Origin: Thalassolituus maritimus
GTDB lineage: Bacteria > Pseudomonadota > Gammaproteobacteria > Pseudomonadales > Oceanobacteraceae
Length of the DNA stretch: 64,000 nt
Direction: 5' to 3'
Assembly (NCBI RefSeq): GCF_900156675.1
Contig: NZ_FTOH01000001.1
Location: 558,001-622,000, forward strand
The translations under genes were made by a program, and so were the position numbers. The notes beneath the pieces are model-generated. The model worked only from the letters and a program-made list of their open reading frames with translations. It did not search any database and was not told the origin of the DNA. Shown here in pieces: positions 32,222 through 45,359 of this stretch. The first letter of the stretch is position 1, and each line of letters begins with the position of its first letter.

Positions 32222-33370
32222 TTAGCCCTGCTGATTAGCAGTCAGCTGATGTTCTTCGCCTTTGTAGTAGGCTTCGACACGTGGGTTCATTACTTTGAAC
32301 CACAGTGGTGGAATCACTGCCAGTACCACCATGCCTGCGTAGCCGCTTGGTAACTGTGGGCTTTCGTCAAAGTGACGCAGTACCTGGTAACGACGCTTAG
32401 GGTTAGCGTGGTGATCCGAGTGGCGCTGCAGTTGTACCAGGAACAGGTTGGTCAGCAGGAAGTTACTGTTCCATGAGTGCGCTGGGGTCGTGCGCTCGTA
32501 GCGGCCGTTTTCCAGCTTACGACGGTGCAGACCGTAGTGCTCAATGTAGTTAACGATTTCCAGCAGGGTGAAGGCGAAGAAGCTCTGCGCGATGAAGAAC
32601 AGGGCACCCATCCAGCCCCATACCAGGCCGAAACCGATCATGGTTGCCGCTGAAATGGCGTACCACCAGATCAGTTCATTTTTCCAGTGCAGCGCTGGCA
32701 GATTTTTGCGCTTCAGTTTTTTCGCTTCGAGTTTCCACGCATTCATGAAATTGTGGAAATACGCGTGCGGCAGGAACTGATACAGAGTCTGGTTGTAGCG
32801 TGATGAAGACGCGTCTTCAGGCGTTGATACATGCACATGGTGACCACGGATATGCTCAACTTTAAAACCTGCATATGTAACCAGAGCCAGCAGCAGACCA
32901 CCGGTCCATTGCTCCAGAGTGCTGTCCTTGTGGATCAGCTCGTGGCCAACATTAATGCAGACAATACCAGTGATCACGCCCATTGAGATCACCATACCAA
33001 TCTTACCGAACAGGCCAACTTCTGCGCTTGAGAAGAGCGCTGCGCCGTAAGCAATCGTGATTGCCATGACAGGCAGAGTCATGATGGTAAGGAAGGGGTA
33101 CCACTTCTCCAGAGACATGCGTGGCACATCTGCCTCTTCATCTGGGTTGAATGGGTCTTTACCAATCAGGTGGTCGAGCAGTGGGATAATGCCGAACACA
33201 ACAAAAATAGGGAAATACCACCAAGCGTCATGCTGACTGCCGGTTGCTTCCCAACCAAACAGAGCAATTGGAAAGAGCACAGCCGGAATCAAAACGATCA
33301 GATAACCGTACTTCTTGAGTTGCATACGCCAGTCATCGGCGCTGATAGTCTGTGCTGTTGCCTGAGTCAT
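32222..33370 (-). CDS. alkB: alkane 1-monooxygenase AlkB
   Basis: A 382-residue integral-membrane non-heme di-iron enzyme that hydroxylates medium-chain n-alkanes at the terminal carbon with O2 and rubredoxin-delivered electrons. All iron-ligand clusters are present: HELIH (His143, His147), HIRGHH (His173, 177, 178), the EHYGLHR motif with His278, and LQRHSDHH (His317, 320, 321). Six membrane helices are apparent before and between the motifs. The protein starts at ATG 33370 and is preceded by a divergent GntR/FCD regulator, the arrangement described for alkB2 of Alcanivorax. Rubredoxin and rubredoxin reductase genes are not in this window. Confidence 0.97.
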   Translation of the reverse strand: MTQATAQTISADDWRMQLKKYGYLIVLIPAVLFPIALFGWEATGSQHDAWWYFPIFVVFGIIPLLDHLIGKDPFNPDEEADVPRMSLEKWYPFLTIMTLPVMAITIAYGAALFSSAEVGLFGKIGMVISMGVITGIVCINVGHELIHKDSTLEQWTGGLLLALVTYAGFKVEHIRGHHVHVSTPEDASSSRYNQTLYQFLPHAYFHNFMNAWKLEAKKLKRKNLPALHWKNELIWWYAISAATMIGFGLVWGWMGALFFIAQSFFAFTLLEIVNYIEHYGLHRRKLENGRYERTTPAHSWNSNFLLTNLFLVQLQRHSDHHANPKRRYQVLRHFDESPQLPSGYAGMVVLAVIPPLWFKVMNPRVEAYYKGEEHQLTANQQG

Positions 33371-33419
33371 ACGGCCTCCATAACAGGAATTTGAATTAGT
33401 TTTGTTGTTTGATTGTTAT

Positions 33420-33432
33420 ATTGTCCTACAAT
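33420..33432. promoter_or_regulatory. inverted repeat in the alkB-gntR promoter region
   Basis: ATTGT-CCT-ACAAT is a perfect inverted repeat of 5-bp arms in the 177-bp region between the divergent alkB and gntR starts, a plausible site for the adjacent GntR regulator. Two direct copies of CAATGTGGTA (33488-33497 and 33504-33513) lie nearer the regulator start. Confidence 0.5.
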
Positions 33433-33547
33433 CTAACATGGATTCTGATAGGTTACAGGTTCGGAGAAGACAAAAGTCCTCCAATATCAATGTGGTATTG
33501 GCTCAATGTGGTACTATGCCGCGCATCTCACTGATTTCAGTATAGTT

Positions 33548-34222
33548 ATGAGTTTTGTAGCCCACGAAAGTCTTGCAGAAAAAATAGCGGCCCATCTGGC
33601 GGAGCGCATCATCAAAGGAGAGTTGATCTCTGGTGAGCGAATCCAGGAAGCTCGCGTCGTCGAGGAATTGCAGGTGAGTCGTGGTTCCGTTCGCGAGGCC
33701 CTGTTATTGCTGGAGTCCAGGCATCTGGTCACCATTCAGCCACGCCGTGGCGCTATGGTGGCAGAGCTGACCGTTGAGCGGGTGAACAGTCTTTATGATG
33801 TCTACGAAGCACTGCTGACATTGCTGGCTACTCAGGTCGCCTTGCAGTGGACTGACGAAAATAAAATGCCCCTGTTAAATCAAGCCATGAAGCTGCAGTC
33901 GCCAGAACTTAAGAAAGACAAGTTCATGTTTATGCTGGCAGGCTTCGACTTGATGCGGGCGGCTTCTGACGTCATCAATAATCCGTATCTGTCGACTCTG
34001 CTGAGCGATCTTCAGCCAGCCATTCAGCGGACCTACGCGCTATCTATCCGTTTTTCTCAGGAAGGTCTGGAGCGTACGATTCACTTTTTCGCCAAAGTAG
34101 TCGAATTGATTCTGGCCCGCAAAGCAGACGAACTGCCTCCGCTCTTCCGTGAATTCAGTCTTTATCAGCGCCAGCTGGTACTGGATGCCATGGCTGAAAA
34201 TCCGGTTCCGGCTCTGGATTGA
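33548..34222 (+). CDS. GntR/FadR-subfamily regulator next to alkB
   Basis: A 224-residue protein with an N-terminal winged helix (LAEKIAAHLAERIIKGELISGERIQEARVVEELQVSRGSVREAL) and a C-terminal FCD-type helical ligand domain. I use ATG 33548; longer starts at 33506 are in-frame but lack a ribosome binding site. It is divergent from alkB and is likely its regulator, with acyl or alkane-related ligands suspected. The gene orientation and family match the regulator beside alkB2 in Alcanivorax. The effector is unknown. Confidence 0.88.
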   Translation: MSFVAHESLAEKIAAHLAERIIKGELISGERIQEARVVEELQVSRGSVREALLLLESRHLVTIQPRRGAMVAELTVERVNSLYDVYEALLTLLATQVALQWTDENKMPLLNQAMKLQSPELKKDKFMFMLAGFDLMRAASDVINNPYLSTLLSDLQPAIQRTYALSIRFSQEGLERTIHFFAKVVELILARKADELPPLFREFSLYQRQLVLDAMAENPVPALD

Positions 34223-34240
34223 CCCCCGCGTCATCGACAG

Positions 34241-34255
34241 AGCCGTCCGGCTTTT
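34241..34255 (+). terminator. short hairpin, weak terminator candidate after gntR
   Basis: AGCCG-TC-CGGCT followed by TTT is a 5-bp stem. It could end the gntR transcript before smc. The short stem and T tract make it uncertain. Confidence 0.35.
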
Positions 34256-34345
34256 GTCACTCGTGAACTGTGATAACATCATCTTCTTTATTGCGGCTTC
34301 CGGTGGCATGGCCCCGGTTCAGTTAAAAGGACGTCCCTCCCTGCT

Positions 34346-37300
34346 ATGCGCCTGAAAGCCATCCGATTATCCGGTTTCAAATCTTTCGTTGATCCGACGT
34401 CTGTGCCGTTCAATACCAACCTTACGGGTATCGTGGGGCCGAACGGTTGTGGCAAATCGAACACGATTGATGCGGTGCGCTGGGTGATGGGTGAGAGTTC
34501 GGCCAAGTACCTGCGTGGCGACGCCATGACGGACGTAATCTTTAACGGCTCGGCCGAACGTAAACCGGTCAGTAAAGCCAGTGTCGATCTGGTGTTTGAT
34601 AACAGCGATGGCACCTTAAAAGGCGAGCACGCGAAATTTACGGAAATCAGTGTGCGCCGTCAGGTAACGCGTGACGGTCAATCGACCTACTATCTCAACG
34701 GCACCAAGTGCCGCCGCAAAGACATTACTGATATTTTTCTGGGCACCGGCCTTGGGCCACGTTCATACGCGATTATTGAGCAGGGCATGATCTCGCGCTT
34801 AATCGAAGCGAAGCCTGAAGAATTGCGTGTGTACGTCGAAGAAGCTGCGGGTATCTCCAAATATAAAGACCGTCGTCGTGAAACCGAAAACCGCATGCGT
34901 CGCACGCAGGAAAACCTTGAGCGCCTCAGTGATATTCGCGATGAGTTAGAACGCCAATTGGCGCACCTTCAGCGACAGGCACAGGCTGCAGAAAAGTACA
35001 AAGAACTGAAAGCAGAAGAACGCCAGAAAAAGGCCGAACTTCTGGCGATTCGCTGGACTGCGCTCAATGAAGAGTACGGTCAGCGCGAGAAAGTGATCCG
35101 TGAGCACGAAGTGCAGTTCGAAGCGCATATGGCAAAGCAGCGTGCAGCGGACGCAGGCATTGAAGAGCTGCGTCTCGATCATCAGGCGCGGACCGATGCC
35201 TTTAGTACGGCGCAGGGCAAATACTACGAGGTCGGTAACCGTATTGCCCGTCAGGAGCAGAAGATAGAGCACCAGTCGCAGCTGGCCTTGCAGCTCGACA
35301 GCGATCTTGCCGAAGTTGAAAAAAACATCCTCGATACCCAGCGTCAGCTGGAGCAGGATCAGCTTCAACAGGAAGAGCTGGCAGAGCAGCGTTTAATGCT
35401 TGAGCCCGAAGTCGAGATGCTTCAGGCGGCTGAAGAAGAACATGCAGCCGAGCTGCTGGAAGCCGAAGAGGCCCAGCGCCAATGGCAATCCCAGTGGGAT
35501 GCTTTTACGCAGCGTGCCAGTGAGCCTACCCGACGCGCGGATGTGGCTCAGAGCCGTATTCAGGCGACCGAACAGCAGGTACTGAGATTAGAGCAGCAGA
35601 TCGAGCGCCTGAAGCAGGAGCGCGAACAACTGACCTCAGATCCCGACCTGGGCGATTTTGCCCTGCTGCAGGAAGAAGTCAGCGAAGCTGAGTTACAGGC
35701 AGAAGAACAACAGGCACGACTTGAAGAGATTCGGGGCCAGCTTGAAGACGTTCGCGAAGACAGCGAGCGCCGACGTAAAGAACTGGAAGAGGGACGACAG
35801 CGCCTGCAACAGATGTTGGGGCGTAAGGCGACTCTGGAGGCTCTGCAGAAAGCCGCGTTAGGTCAAAGCAGTGAAGGTGTGACCCATTGGCTTGAGAGTC
35901 ATCAGTTGGCCCGTAAGCCCCGTCTGGCGCAGCAGCTGACGGTTGCTGAGGGCTGGGAAACCGCCGTAGAAACTGTGCTGGGTGATTACCTGCAAGCGGT
36001 GGTTGTCGACGACGTAAACGCTGCAGAACCCTGGTTGTCGGGCTTTGCCGACGGCACGCTGACGTTATGGGAATCAACGGCCAACAGCGCAGGTGCCGGA
36101 GGTGGCGGCCTGTTGCTCGATAAGCTGACGACGGATCAGAAACTGAGTTCGTTGATGGGCAAAGTCCGCACTGCAGAGACTTTGCCCGAGGCGATGGCTA
36201 TGCGTTCACAGTTGGCACAGGACGAATCAGTGATAACCCCCGACGGTATCTGGCTGGGGCCTGCCTGGTTGCGGGTGGCCCGGGACCAGGATAACGAAGG
36301 CGGTATTCTTGCGCGCCAGCAGGAGCTCGAACTAATCGATGCTGAAGCCGACGAGTTGGATATTTCCGTCGAAGAGTGGGAAGCCGATCTTGAGAGTGTG
36401 CTCTTGCGTCAGCGCTCATTAGAACAGCAAAGAGATAATGCTCAGCAGGAGTGGCAGACGATTTCACGCAAACTGATGGAGCAGAAAGCATCGCTGTCTG
36501 GTCAGCAGGCTAAGGCTGAGCAGTTGCGTCTGCGTACCGAAAAAATTGAGCAATCGCTGAGCGAGACAGAAGAAACCCGAACACTCGAATCCGAAGCCTT
36601 AGCTGAGCTGCGGCTTGAATGGCAGGAAGCCATGAGTGCGGTCGATGAAGACACCGACGAGCGTGAGCGTCTGCAGCAGTCGCGCAGTGAGGTCGAGCAG
36701 CGTCTGAGTCAGGCTCGTATGGCGGCGGGCCAGCAAAAGGATCGACTGCATCAGTTACAGCTGCAACTTCAGGCGCTTAACAGTCGCGAGGAGAGCACTC
36801 GTCATGCAATCAGTCGCCTGGCCGAAGCCATGCAGAAGCTGAAAGAGCGCCGCGAACAGATCAACGCTAATCAGAATCGCGACCACAGTGCCGACCTTGA
36901 ATTGCTGCGTGCTGAGATGGAAGCTCTCCAGGAAGAGAAACTGCAGGCCGAAGAGGTCATGACAGAGGCCCGCCATGCTCTCGAACAGGCGGACGCACGT
37001 TTACGTCAGCTGGAGCAGGAGCGCTCTGAAGCGGAGCAGCAGGCTCTGGCTGAGCGTAATAAGCTCGAACAGATTCGCATGGAGTGTCAGGCCCTCGATA
37101 TTCGTCGGAACGGGCTGGTGGATCAGCTGCGTGAAGACAAACTCAGCATGGCTGATGTACTTGATAGCCTGCCGGAGGCTGCGAATGAAGAACAGTGGGC
37201 GAATGAACTGACCCGCATCGGTGAACGTATTCAACGCCTTGGGGCGATCAACCTGGCGGCCATTGAAGAGTACAAGCTGCAGTCCGAGCGTAAGGTGTAT

Positions 37301-37855
37301 CTGGATTCTCAGAATGATGACCTGGAGAAAGCGCTCGATACTCTCGAAGGCGCAATCCGTAAGATCGATGCAGAAACCCGGAACCGTTTCCAGGAAACCT
37401 TTGATCGCATGAATGCCGGTCTCGCGGATCTTTTCCCGAAAGTCTTTGGTGGCGGCCATGCCAGTCTCGAACTGACCTCGGATGATCTGCTCACTACGGG
37501 GGTCGCCATCATGGCCAGACCACCGGGTAAGAAGAACAGCACGATCCACCTGCTTTCTGGTGGTGAGAAAGCACTGACTGCCATTGCGCTGGTGTTTTCT
37601 ATCTTTCAGCTCAACCCGGCGCCTTTCTGTATGCTCGATGAGGTAGACGCGCCGCTGGATGATGCCAACGTTGGTCGTTACGCGCGTCTGGTTAAAGCTA
37701 TGTCTGAGAAGGTTCAGTTCATCTACATCACCCACAATAAGATCGCGATGGAGATGGCCGACCAGCTGATGGGGGTCACCATGCACGAACCGGGTGTGTC
37801 ACGACTTGTATCTGTCGATGTTGAAGAAGCCGCAGTGATGGTTGAAAACGGCTGA
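34346..37855 (+). CDS. smc: chromosome segregation ATPase SMC
   Basis: A 1169-residue SMC protein, the expected length. The N-terminal head has Walker A GPNGCGKSN (31-39), and the C-terminal head has the signature LLSGGEKAL (about 1068-1076) and Walker B FCMLDEVDAPLDDAN (about 1093-1107). Two long coiled-coil arms flank a hinge at roughly residues 510-650, which contains a Gly-rich stretch (AGAGGGGLL). It condenses and organises the chromosome with ScpA/ScpB. The order smc-zipA-ligA is the Pseudomonas-type arrangement. It belongs to the core genome. Confidence 0.98.
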   Translation: MRLKAIRLSGFKSFVDPTSVPFNTNLTGIVGPNGCGKSNTIDAVRWVMGESSAKYLRGDAMTDVIFNGSAERKPVSKASVDLVFDNSDGTLKGEHAKFTEISVRRQVTRDGQSTYYLNGTKCRRKDITDIFLGTGLGPRSYAIIEQGMISRLIEAKPEELRVYVEEAAGISKYKDRRRETENRMRRTQENLERLSDIRDELERQLAHLQRQAQAAEKYKELKAEERQKKAELLAIRWTALNEEYGQREKVIREHEVQFEAHMAKQRAADAGIEELRLDHQARTDAFSTAQGKYYEVGNRIARQEQKIEHQSQLALQLDSDLAEVEKNILDTQRQLEQDQLQQEELAEQRLMLEPEVEMLQAAEEEHAAELLEAEEAQRQWQSQWDAFTQRASEPTRRADVAQSRIQATEQQVLRLEQQIERLKQEREQLTSDPDLGDFALLQEEVSEAELQAEEQQARLEEIRGQLEDVREDSERRRKELEEGRQRLQQMLGRKATLEALQKAALGQSSEGVTHWLESHQLARKPRLAQQLTVAEGWETAVETVLGDYLQAVVVDDVNAAEPWLSGFADGTLTLWESTANSAGAGGGGLLLDKLTTDQKLSSLMGKVRTAETLPEAMAMRSQLAQDESVITPDGIWLGPAWLRVARDQDNEGGILARQQELELIDAEADELDISVEEWEADLESVLLRQRSLEQQRDNAQQEWQTISRKLMEQKASLSGQQAKAEQLRLRTEKIEQSLSETEETRTLESEALAELRLEWQEAMSAVDEDTDERERLQQSRSEVEQRLSQARMAAGQQKDRLHQLQLQLQALNSREESTRHAISRLAEAMQKLKERREQINANQNRDHSADLELLRAEMEALQEEKLQAEEVMTEARHALEQADARLRQLEQERSEAEQQALAERNKLEQIRMECQALDIRRNGLVDQLREDKLSMADVLDSLPEAANEEQWANELTRIGERIQRLGAINLAAIEEYKLQSERKVYLDSQNDDLEKALDTLEGAIRKIDAETRNRFQETFDRMNAGLADLFPKVFGGGHASLELTSDDLLTTGVAIMARPPGKKNSTIHLLSGGEKALTAIALVFSIFQLNPAPFCMLDEVDAPLDDANVGRYARLVKAMSEKVQFIYITHNKIAMEMADQLMGVTMHEPGVSRLVSVDVEEAAVMVENG

Positions 37856-38120
37856 GCTCAAGTGCGTTATCGCACATGGGCCGTCAGAAAAACCACAGAT
37901 CGGCGTACCCCTTCTCACAGATAACCTCAGACGTCAGGGAACCGACGATCCTTTCTGTGCTCTGAGTACAAATTAAACAGACCTGAGATGAAACTCAAAA
38001 GGGTGGTTTGCCTTTATGGCTGCTCGTGGTGTAATACCCCACACAGGCCAGTATAGCGGTCTGTCTGAGACATCGATAGACAATATTTGTTAGAACACAG
38101 AAAGAATTATTGAGGAAAAT

Positions 38121-41584
<3,464 letters not shown>

Positions 41585-41643
41585 GACTGCTCAGCGCGCT
41601 CATGAAAACCGAGCATAAGAAACTGAGCAAAGCCTGATAATGC

Positions 41644-43347
41644 TCAGTAGAGTTCGGGAAGGGATTCCTGATTTTCCTGCGATTTGTTTGCTTTCATCGC
41701 TCTTTCGATTAACAGCGTAATACTACTTCCATTAAAAGCGCTGTTTTTATCGGCGCTGTAAAGAGTCGCATCCAGCTCAGCCAGAGCTGCGCTTAACCTG
41801 ACATCATTCAACCAGACCTCAGCCTGAGCAAGCGAGGTCATCGGGCGTCCTGATGCCGCTGAAGCCCAATGAATAATGTTTTCACGGATGGCCTGAGCAT
41901 TGTTCTCGCGGGCAGACTTTTTAAGCTCTCGCCAGTAGTAGTGCTCGTCTTCTTTTTGTTTTTTATCGGCGGCTTCTTTACGAGCCTGATGATCCGGAAC
42001 TACAGATGCTGCACTACTCGAAGGTTGGCGCAGCATCAGCCAGGCAACCACTGCTAATAACAGACCATTCATAACGACAGAGGCACCCAGTGCAAGTTTC
42101 CAGATCCCTGAATCAACGGGTAGTTCGCCAGCGACTGGTTCGACAGGGGGCTCAGAAATGCCGGGTGAAGTTTGAGAAGAGGGCGGCGCAGTCGCTGCTG
42201 GAGTGACCGTGATTACGTGCTCGGGCAAGGTTGCGTATTCGACTTTGTTTTCCAGTGTGTTCCACCAGGGGATACGTACCTCGGGCAGAATAAGCTCACC
42301 GGCAGCTCCCGGTACCAAGGCGACGCTTTGAGTAATCGTGGTCACAATGCCTTGTTCTGAAATAGAGCTGTTGTCCTGAGTCTGGTCCGGGTAGTAACGC
42401 AGGCCTTCTACTTCTGCCATAGGGACGGGGGGGACCTGGCCGGAATTCAGCCCGGTCGCTTTGATAGTAAAAGTACGGGTTACTGGTTCGCCTGCCTGCC
42501 ACTCGGTCGGAGGCGTACTGAATGTTTCTTCCAGAACAAAGCGGCTGGCCGGAATCCATGGCGCTTGCGGATAACTGTCAGGAATCGGATTAATGGTTAA
42601 CTCGATGGGTTTGCTGACGATGGTTTCTGCTGAGCCACGGAAGCGGTTATAGCGGTCGGTAACACGCGCTGTGAAGCGCTGCCCCGGTATTACTAATGTG
42701 CCTGAAGATTCAGGGAAAATAGCGTAGCGGCGTTCGTAAACACCGATACGCTGACCATCAACCACGGTAATGTGTTTCTTCGGGTCCATGAGAGGTTGAA
42801 CGCGGGCGTTAGCAACTTCGAACTCAGACAGAGAAGCATCATCGTGATTCACTGTGTAGTACATGCGCTCAATATAAAGCAGCTGTTCCTGTACGTAGTG
42901 AGTGCCGCTGCTGACTTCCACTTCGAAGAAAAAATGCTCGGACTTTTCGGGTTCTGTCGTCGCTGTGTCTTCGACATTGATGCGAATAGGATCACTGTAT
43001 TCGCCTTTGTATGACAGGGCCGGAATCAGTACTTCGCCCGTCCGGCGGGGTAATAATTCAACTTCCCAGCGGGTGGTTGAGGTACTTTTACCATTAACGT
43101 TTGAGCTTTCTTTGCTGATGCGTGGGCGGCCGACGACATTCCAGTCGCGCTCCAGTGGCGACAGGTCTGGCATGTCGGTCGATAACAGATTCAGAAAGCC
43201 ACCCTGGCTGTCGACATGCTGCAGTTGCAGAGTCACCGGGTCTGAGCGGCCAATCTGTTTGCGATCAACGCTTGAGATAAATTCAGCCGCGAGTACCAGC
43301 TGGCTGGTTATTAATAGCGCTGCGGTAATAATCCAGCGGATTACCAT
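41644..43347 (-). CDS. batD: BatD-type oxygen-tolerance protein
   Basis: A 567-residue protein with a signal peptide (cleavage after VLA, about residue 20), a large beta-rich periplasmic region with several Ig-like repeats and one membrane helix near residue 420 (WKLALGASVVMNGLLLAVVAWLML). A charged cytoplasmic tail follows. This is the BatD layout. It is the last gene of the moxR/Bat operon and overlaps the upstream batB-like gene by 7 bases. Confidence 0.88.
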   Translation of the reverse strand: MVIRWIITAALLITSQLVLAAEFISSVDRKQIGRSDPVTLQLQHVDSQGGFLNLLSTDMPDLSPLERDWNVVGRPRISKESSNVNGKSTSTTRWEVELLPRRTGEVLIPALSYKGEYSDPIRINVEDTATTEPEKSEHFFFEVEVSSGTHYVQEQLLYIERMYYTVNHDDASLSEFEVANARVQPLMDPKKHITVVDGQRIGVYERRYAIFPESSGTLVIPGQRFTARVTDRYNRFRGSAETIVSKPIELTINPIPDSYPQAPWIPASRFVLEETFSTPPTEWQAGEPVTRTFTIKATGLNSGQVPPVPMAEVEGLRYYPDQTQDNSSISEQGIVTTITQSVALVPGAAGELILPEVRIPWWNTLENKVEYATLPEHVITVTPAATAPPSSQTSPGISEPPVEPVAGELPVDSGIWKLALGASVVMNGLLLAVVAWLMLRQPSSSAASVVPDHQARKEAADKKQKEDEHYYWRELKKSARENNAQAIRENIIHWASAASGRPMTSLAQAEVWLNDVRLSAALAELDATLYSADKNSAFNGSSITLLIERAMKANKSQENQESLPELY

Positions 43348-45359
43348 AAAACATCCTCTTCCGTCTGATCTGCATTCTGGCGGTACTGATATAAAAACTT
43401 CCGTTGCATCAGCAGACCCGGGTTATCTTCGACCTCGTTGAGTACAGACTCCATCGCCGCTTGCTGCTCGCGGGACAGGTGGCTGAACTCTCCATTCTCT
43501 TCATTGCGCTGTTGCTCTGCGACCGTTTGTTTCTGGGCCTGACCTTCATCGCCGTTCTGTGATTCCTGCTGGTCTTCCAGACCGCGATCTCCGGATTTTC
43601 CGGTCTCAGGCTGTTGGGCTTTTCCTGCTTTCTGCTGTTCTTGCTTTCCGGCTTTTTCTTCAGCCTGCTTCTGGGCTTGTTCTTCGGCCTTTTTCTCTGC
43701 CATTTTTTCAGCCATGTTGTCAGCATAGGCATCATCAGCTGACTCCTGTTCAGAGTCCTCTTCAGAGTCTGAATTCTGGTTATCTGAGTTCTGACCTGAA
43801 GAACCGTCTGAATTTTCCGAGGAATTGCTGTTGTTCTGACTATTGTTATTCTGACTACTGTTGTTCTGATTCTGGTCTGAATTCTGCGACTCTGATGAAT
43901 TGCCCTGTGAGCTGTTCTCACCATTATTTTGCGAGCTGTCCTGTTGCTGGTCGTTCTGAGAATTCTTGTCAGAATTTTCAGAATCACCCTCAGAGTCAGA
44001 CGACGATTGCTCCTGCTGCTTCATTGCTTCTTCGACAAGGTCGAGATTTTTCTGCGCTTGCGTCAGGTCAGGATCTGCTTTCAGTGCATCACGATAGGCT
44101 TCAGCCGCCTGTTCCAGCTTGCCTTGTTGAGCGCGGGCATTGCCCAGGTTGTATTTCGCTTGTGCAGAATCACTTTGCGTAAAGGCCTCTTCGGCAGCTT
44201 CGTAATTTCCGGCGCGGTAGTGCGCTGTGCCTTTCCACTCAGGGTTATTGAACAGCTCAGCAGCTCGGGCCGGGTCGCTCTCCATAAGTTCAGCGGCTTG
44301 CTGGTTGTCCGTTTTCCAGGCGTTCGCGCTCGCCGTTTCGGGGAGCAGTGGCAGGATTAAAACAAGGCTGAAGAGTACACCCCGGCGAAAGCCTGCAACG
44401 GCGATGGGGATCAGCAAAAAGGTCAGCCAGTAGCCTGCATCCTGCCAGGTTTCGAATGTTGTTTCCTGTGCGTTGGCGTCGTTACTCCCGGGAAGACTGT
44501 TGGTGAGGCTGCGCCAGTCACTGTCGTTATAACTCATGGCCCGCCAGCGGCTGCCTGTAGCCTCATACAGTGCCTGCATCGGCGCGGTATCCAGCTTTGG
44601 CAGGACGATGGTGCCATCTCCCTTTTTGAGAAAACCCTGCTCGCCAATAGGGACGGGGGCCCCTTCAGCCGTACCGACGGCAATCAGGCTAAGGTCAATC
44701 GAGTCACCAAGAGCGAGAGCAATGCGCTCGACGTCTTTGTTCTGGATACCGTCGGTAATCAGCAGGGCGGAGGCTTCATTGACACCGGCATCCGTCATTA
44801 GCGTTTGAGCCTGAGTCAGAGCTTTATCTGGTCGGCTACCGAGTTTCGGCATGATCTCGGGAGACAATGATGTCAGCAGGTGCTCAACGGTTGCTTTATC
44901 GTCAGTAAAGGGCACGACAGTATGGGCTTCGCCAGAGTAGGCGATGACTGCAGTGATGCCATCTTCACGGCCACGGACGATGTCGGTGGCTTTGCGAATT
45001 GCCCGGGTGGCGCGATCAGGCGCGACATCGGTTGCGTTCATTGAAAGCGACATATCAATCAGTAGCACCAAAGCATCCGGGTTACTGATCACAGGCACCG
45101 CTTTGCGCTGCCAGCTTGGGCCGGATATGGCGACGATGGCGATGGCTGAGGCAATGAATATGGCAATCACGCCGAGGATGGACGATTTACCTGGTGTGCG
45201 GTCGAGCATGTGTGCTTGCAGTGCGGGATCAATCAACTGATCCCAGCGACCTTTGCGCAGCGTCCGCTGTGCCAGCCAGACGGTCATAACGACAGCCGGA
45301 ATAAGGAGGATCAGCCAGATAGAGCGCATAAAGTGAATGTTATTCAGAAACTCACTCAT
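43341..45359 (-). CDS. batB: BatB/BatC-type protein: VWA domain, TPR repeats and a low-complexity tail
   Basis: A 672-residue protein. I use ATG 45359 (MSEFLNNIHFMRS), which overlaps the batA stop by 4 bases; the extra N-terminus from 45425 lies within batA. Two membrane helices flank a von Willebrand A domain with the metal site motif LLIDMSLSMNATD (D-x-S-x-S). Then come TPR units (HYRAGNYEAAEEAF, KYNLGNARAQQGKLEQAAEAYRDALKADP). From about residue 460 to 600 it is Asn, Gln, Ser and Glu-rich, then Ala/Lys/Glu/Gln-rich. It is a fusion of the BatB and BatC functions. The complex acts at the inner membrane in stress or oxygen tolerance. Confidence 0.9.
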   Translation of the reverse strand: MSEFLNNIHFMRSIWLILLIPAVVMTVWLAQRTLRKGRWDQLIDPALQAHMLDRTPGKSSILGVIAIFIASAIAIVAISGPSWQRKAVPVISNPDALVLLIDMSLSMNATDVAPDRATRAIRKATDIVRGREDGITAVIAYSGEAHTVVPFTDDKATVEHLLTSLSPEIMPKLGSRPDKALTQAQTLMTDAGVNEASALLITDGIQNKDVERIALALGDSIDLSLIAVGTAEGAPVPIGEQGFLKKGDGTIVLPKLDTAPMQALYEATGSRWRAMSYNDSDWRSLTNSLPGSNDANAQETTFETWQDAGYWLTFLLIPIAVAGFRRGVLFSLVLILPLLPETASANAWKTDNQQAAELMESDPARAAELFNNPEWKGTAHYRAGNYEAAEEAFTQSDSAQAKYNLGNARAQQGKLEQAAEAYRDALKADPDLTQAQKNLDLVEEAMKQQEQSSSDSEGDSENSDKNSQNDQQQDSSQNNGENSSQGNSSESQNSDQNQNNSSQNNNSQNNSNSSENSDGSSGQNSDNQNSDSEEDSEQESADDAYADNMAEKMAEKKAEEQAQKQAEEKAGKQEQQKAGKAQQPETGKSGDRGLEDQQESQNGDEGQAQKQTVAEQQRNEENGEFSHLSREQQAAMESVLNEVEDNPGLLMQRKFLYQYRQNADQTEEDVLW

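Noticed and set aside
43341-44400. A separate BatC gene in the TPR and low-complexity region
   Set aside because: The reading frame is continuous with the VWA domain and no internal start with a ribosome binding site was convincing.
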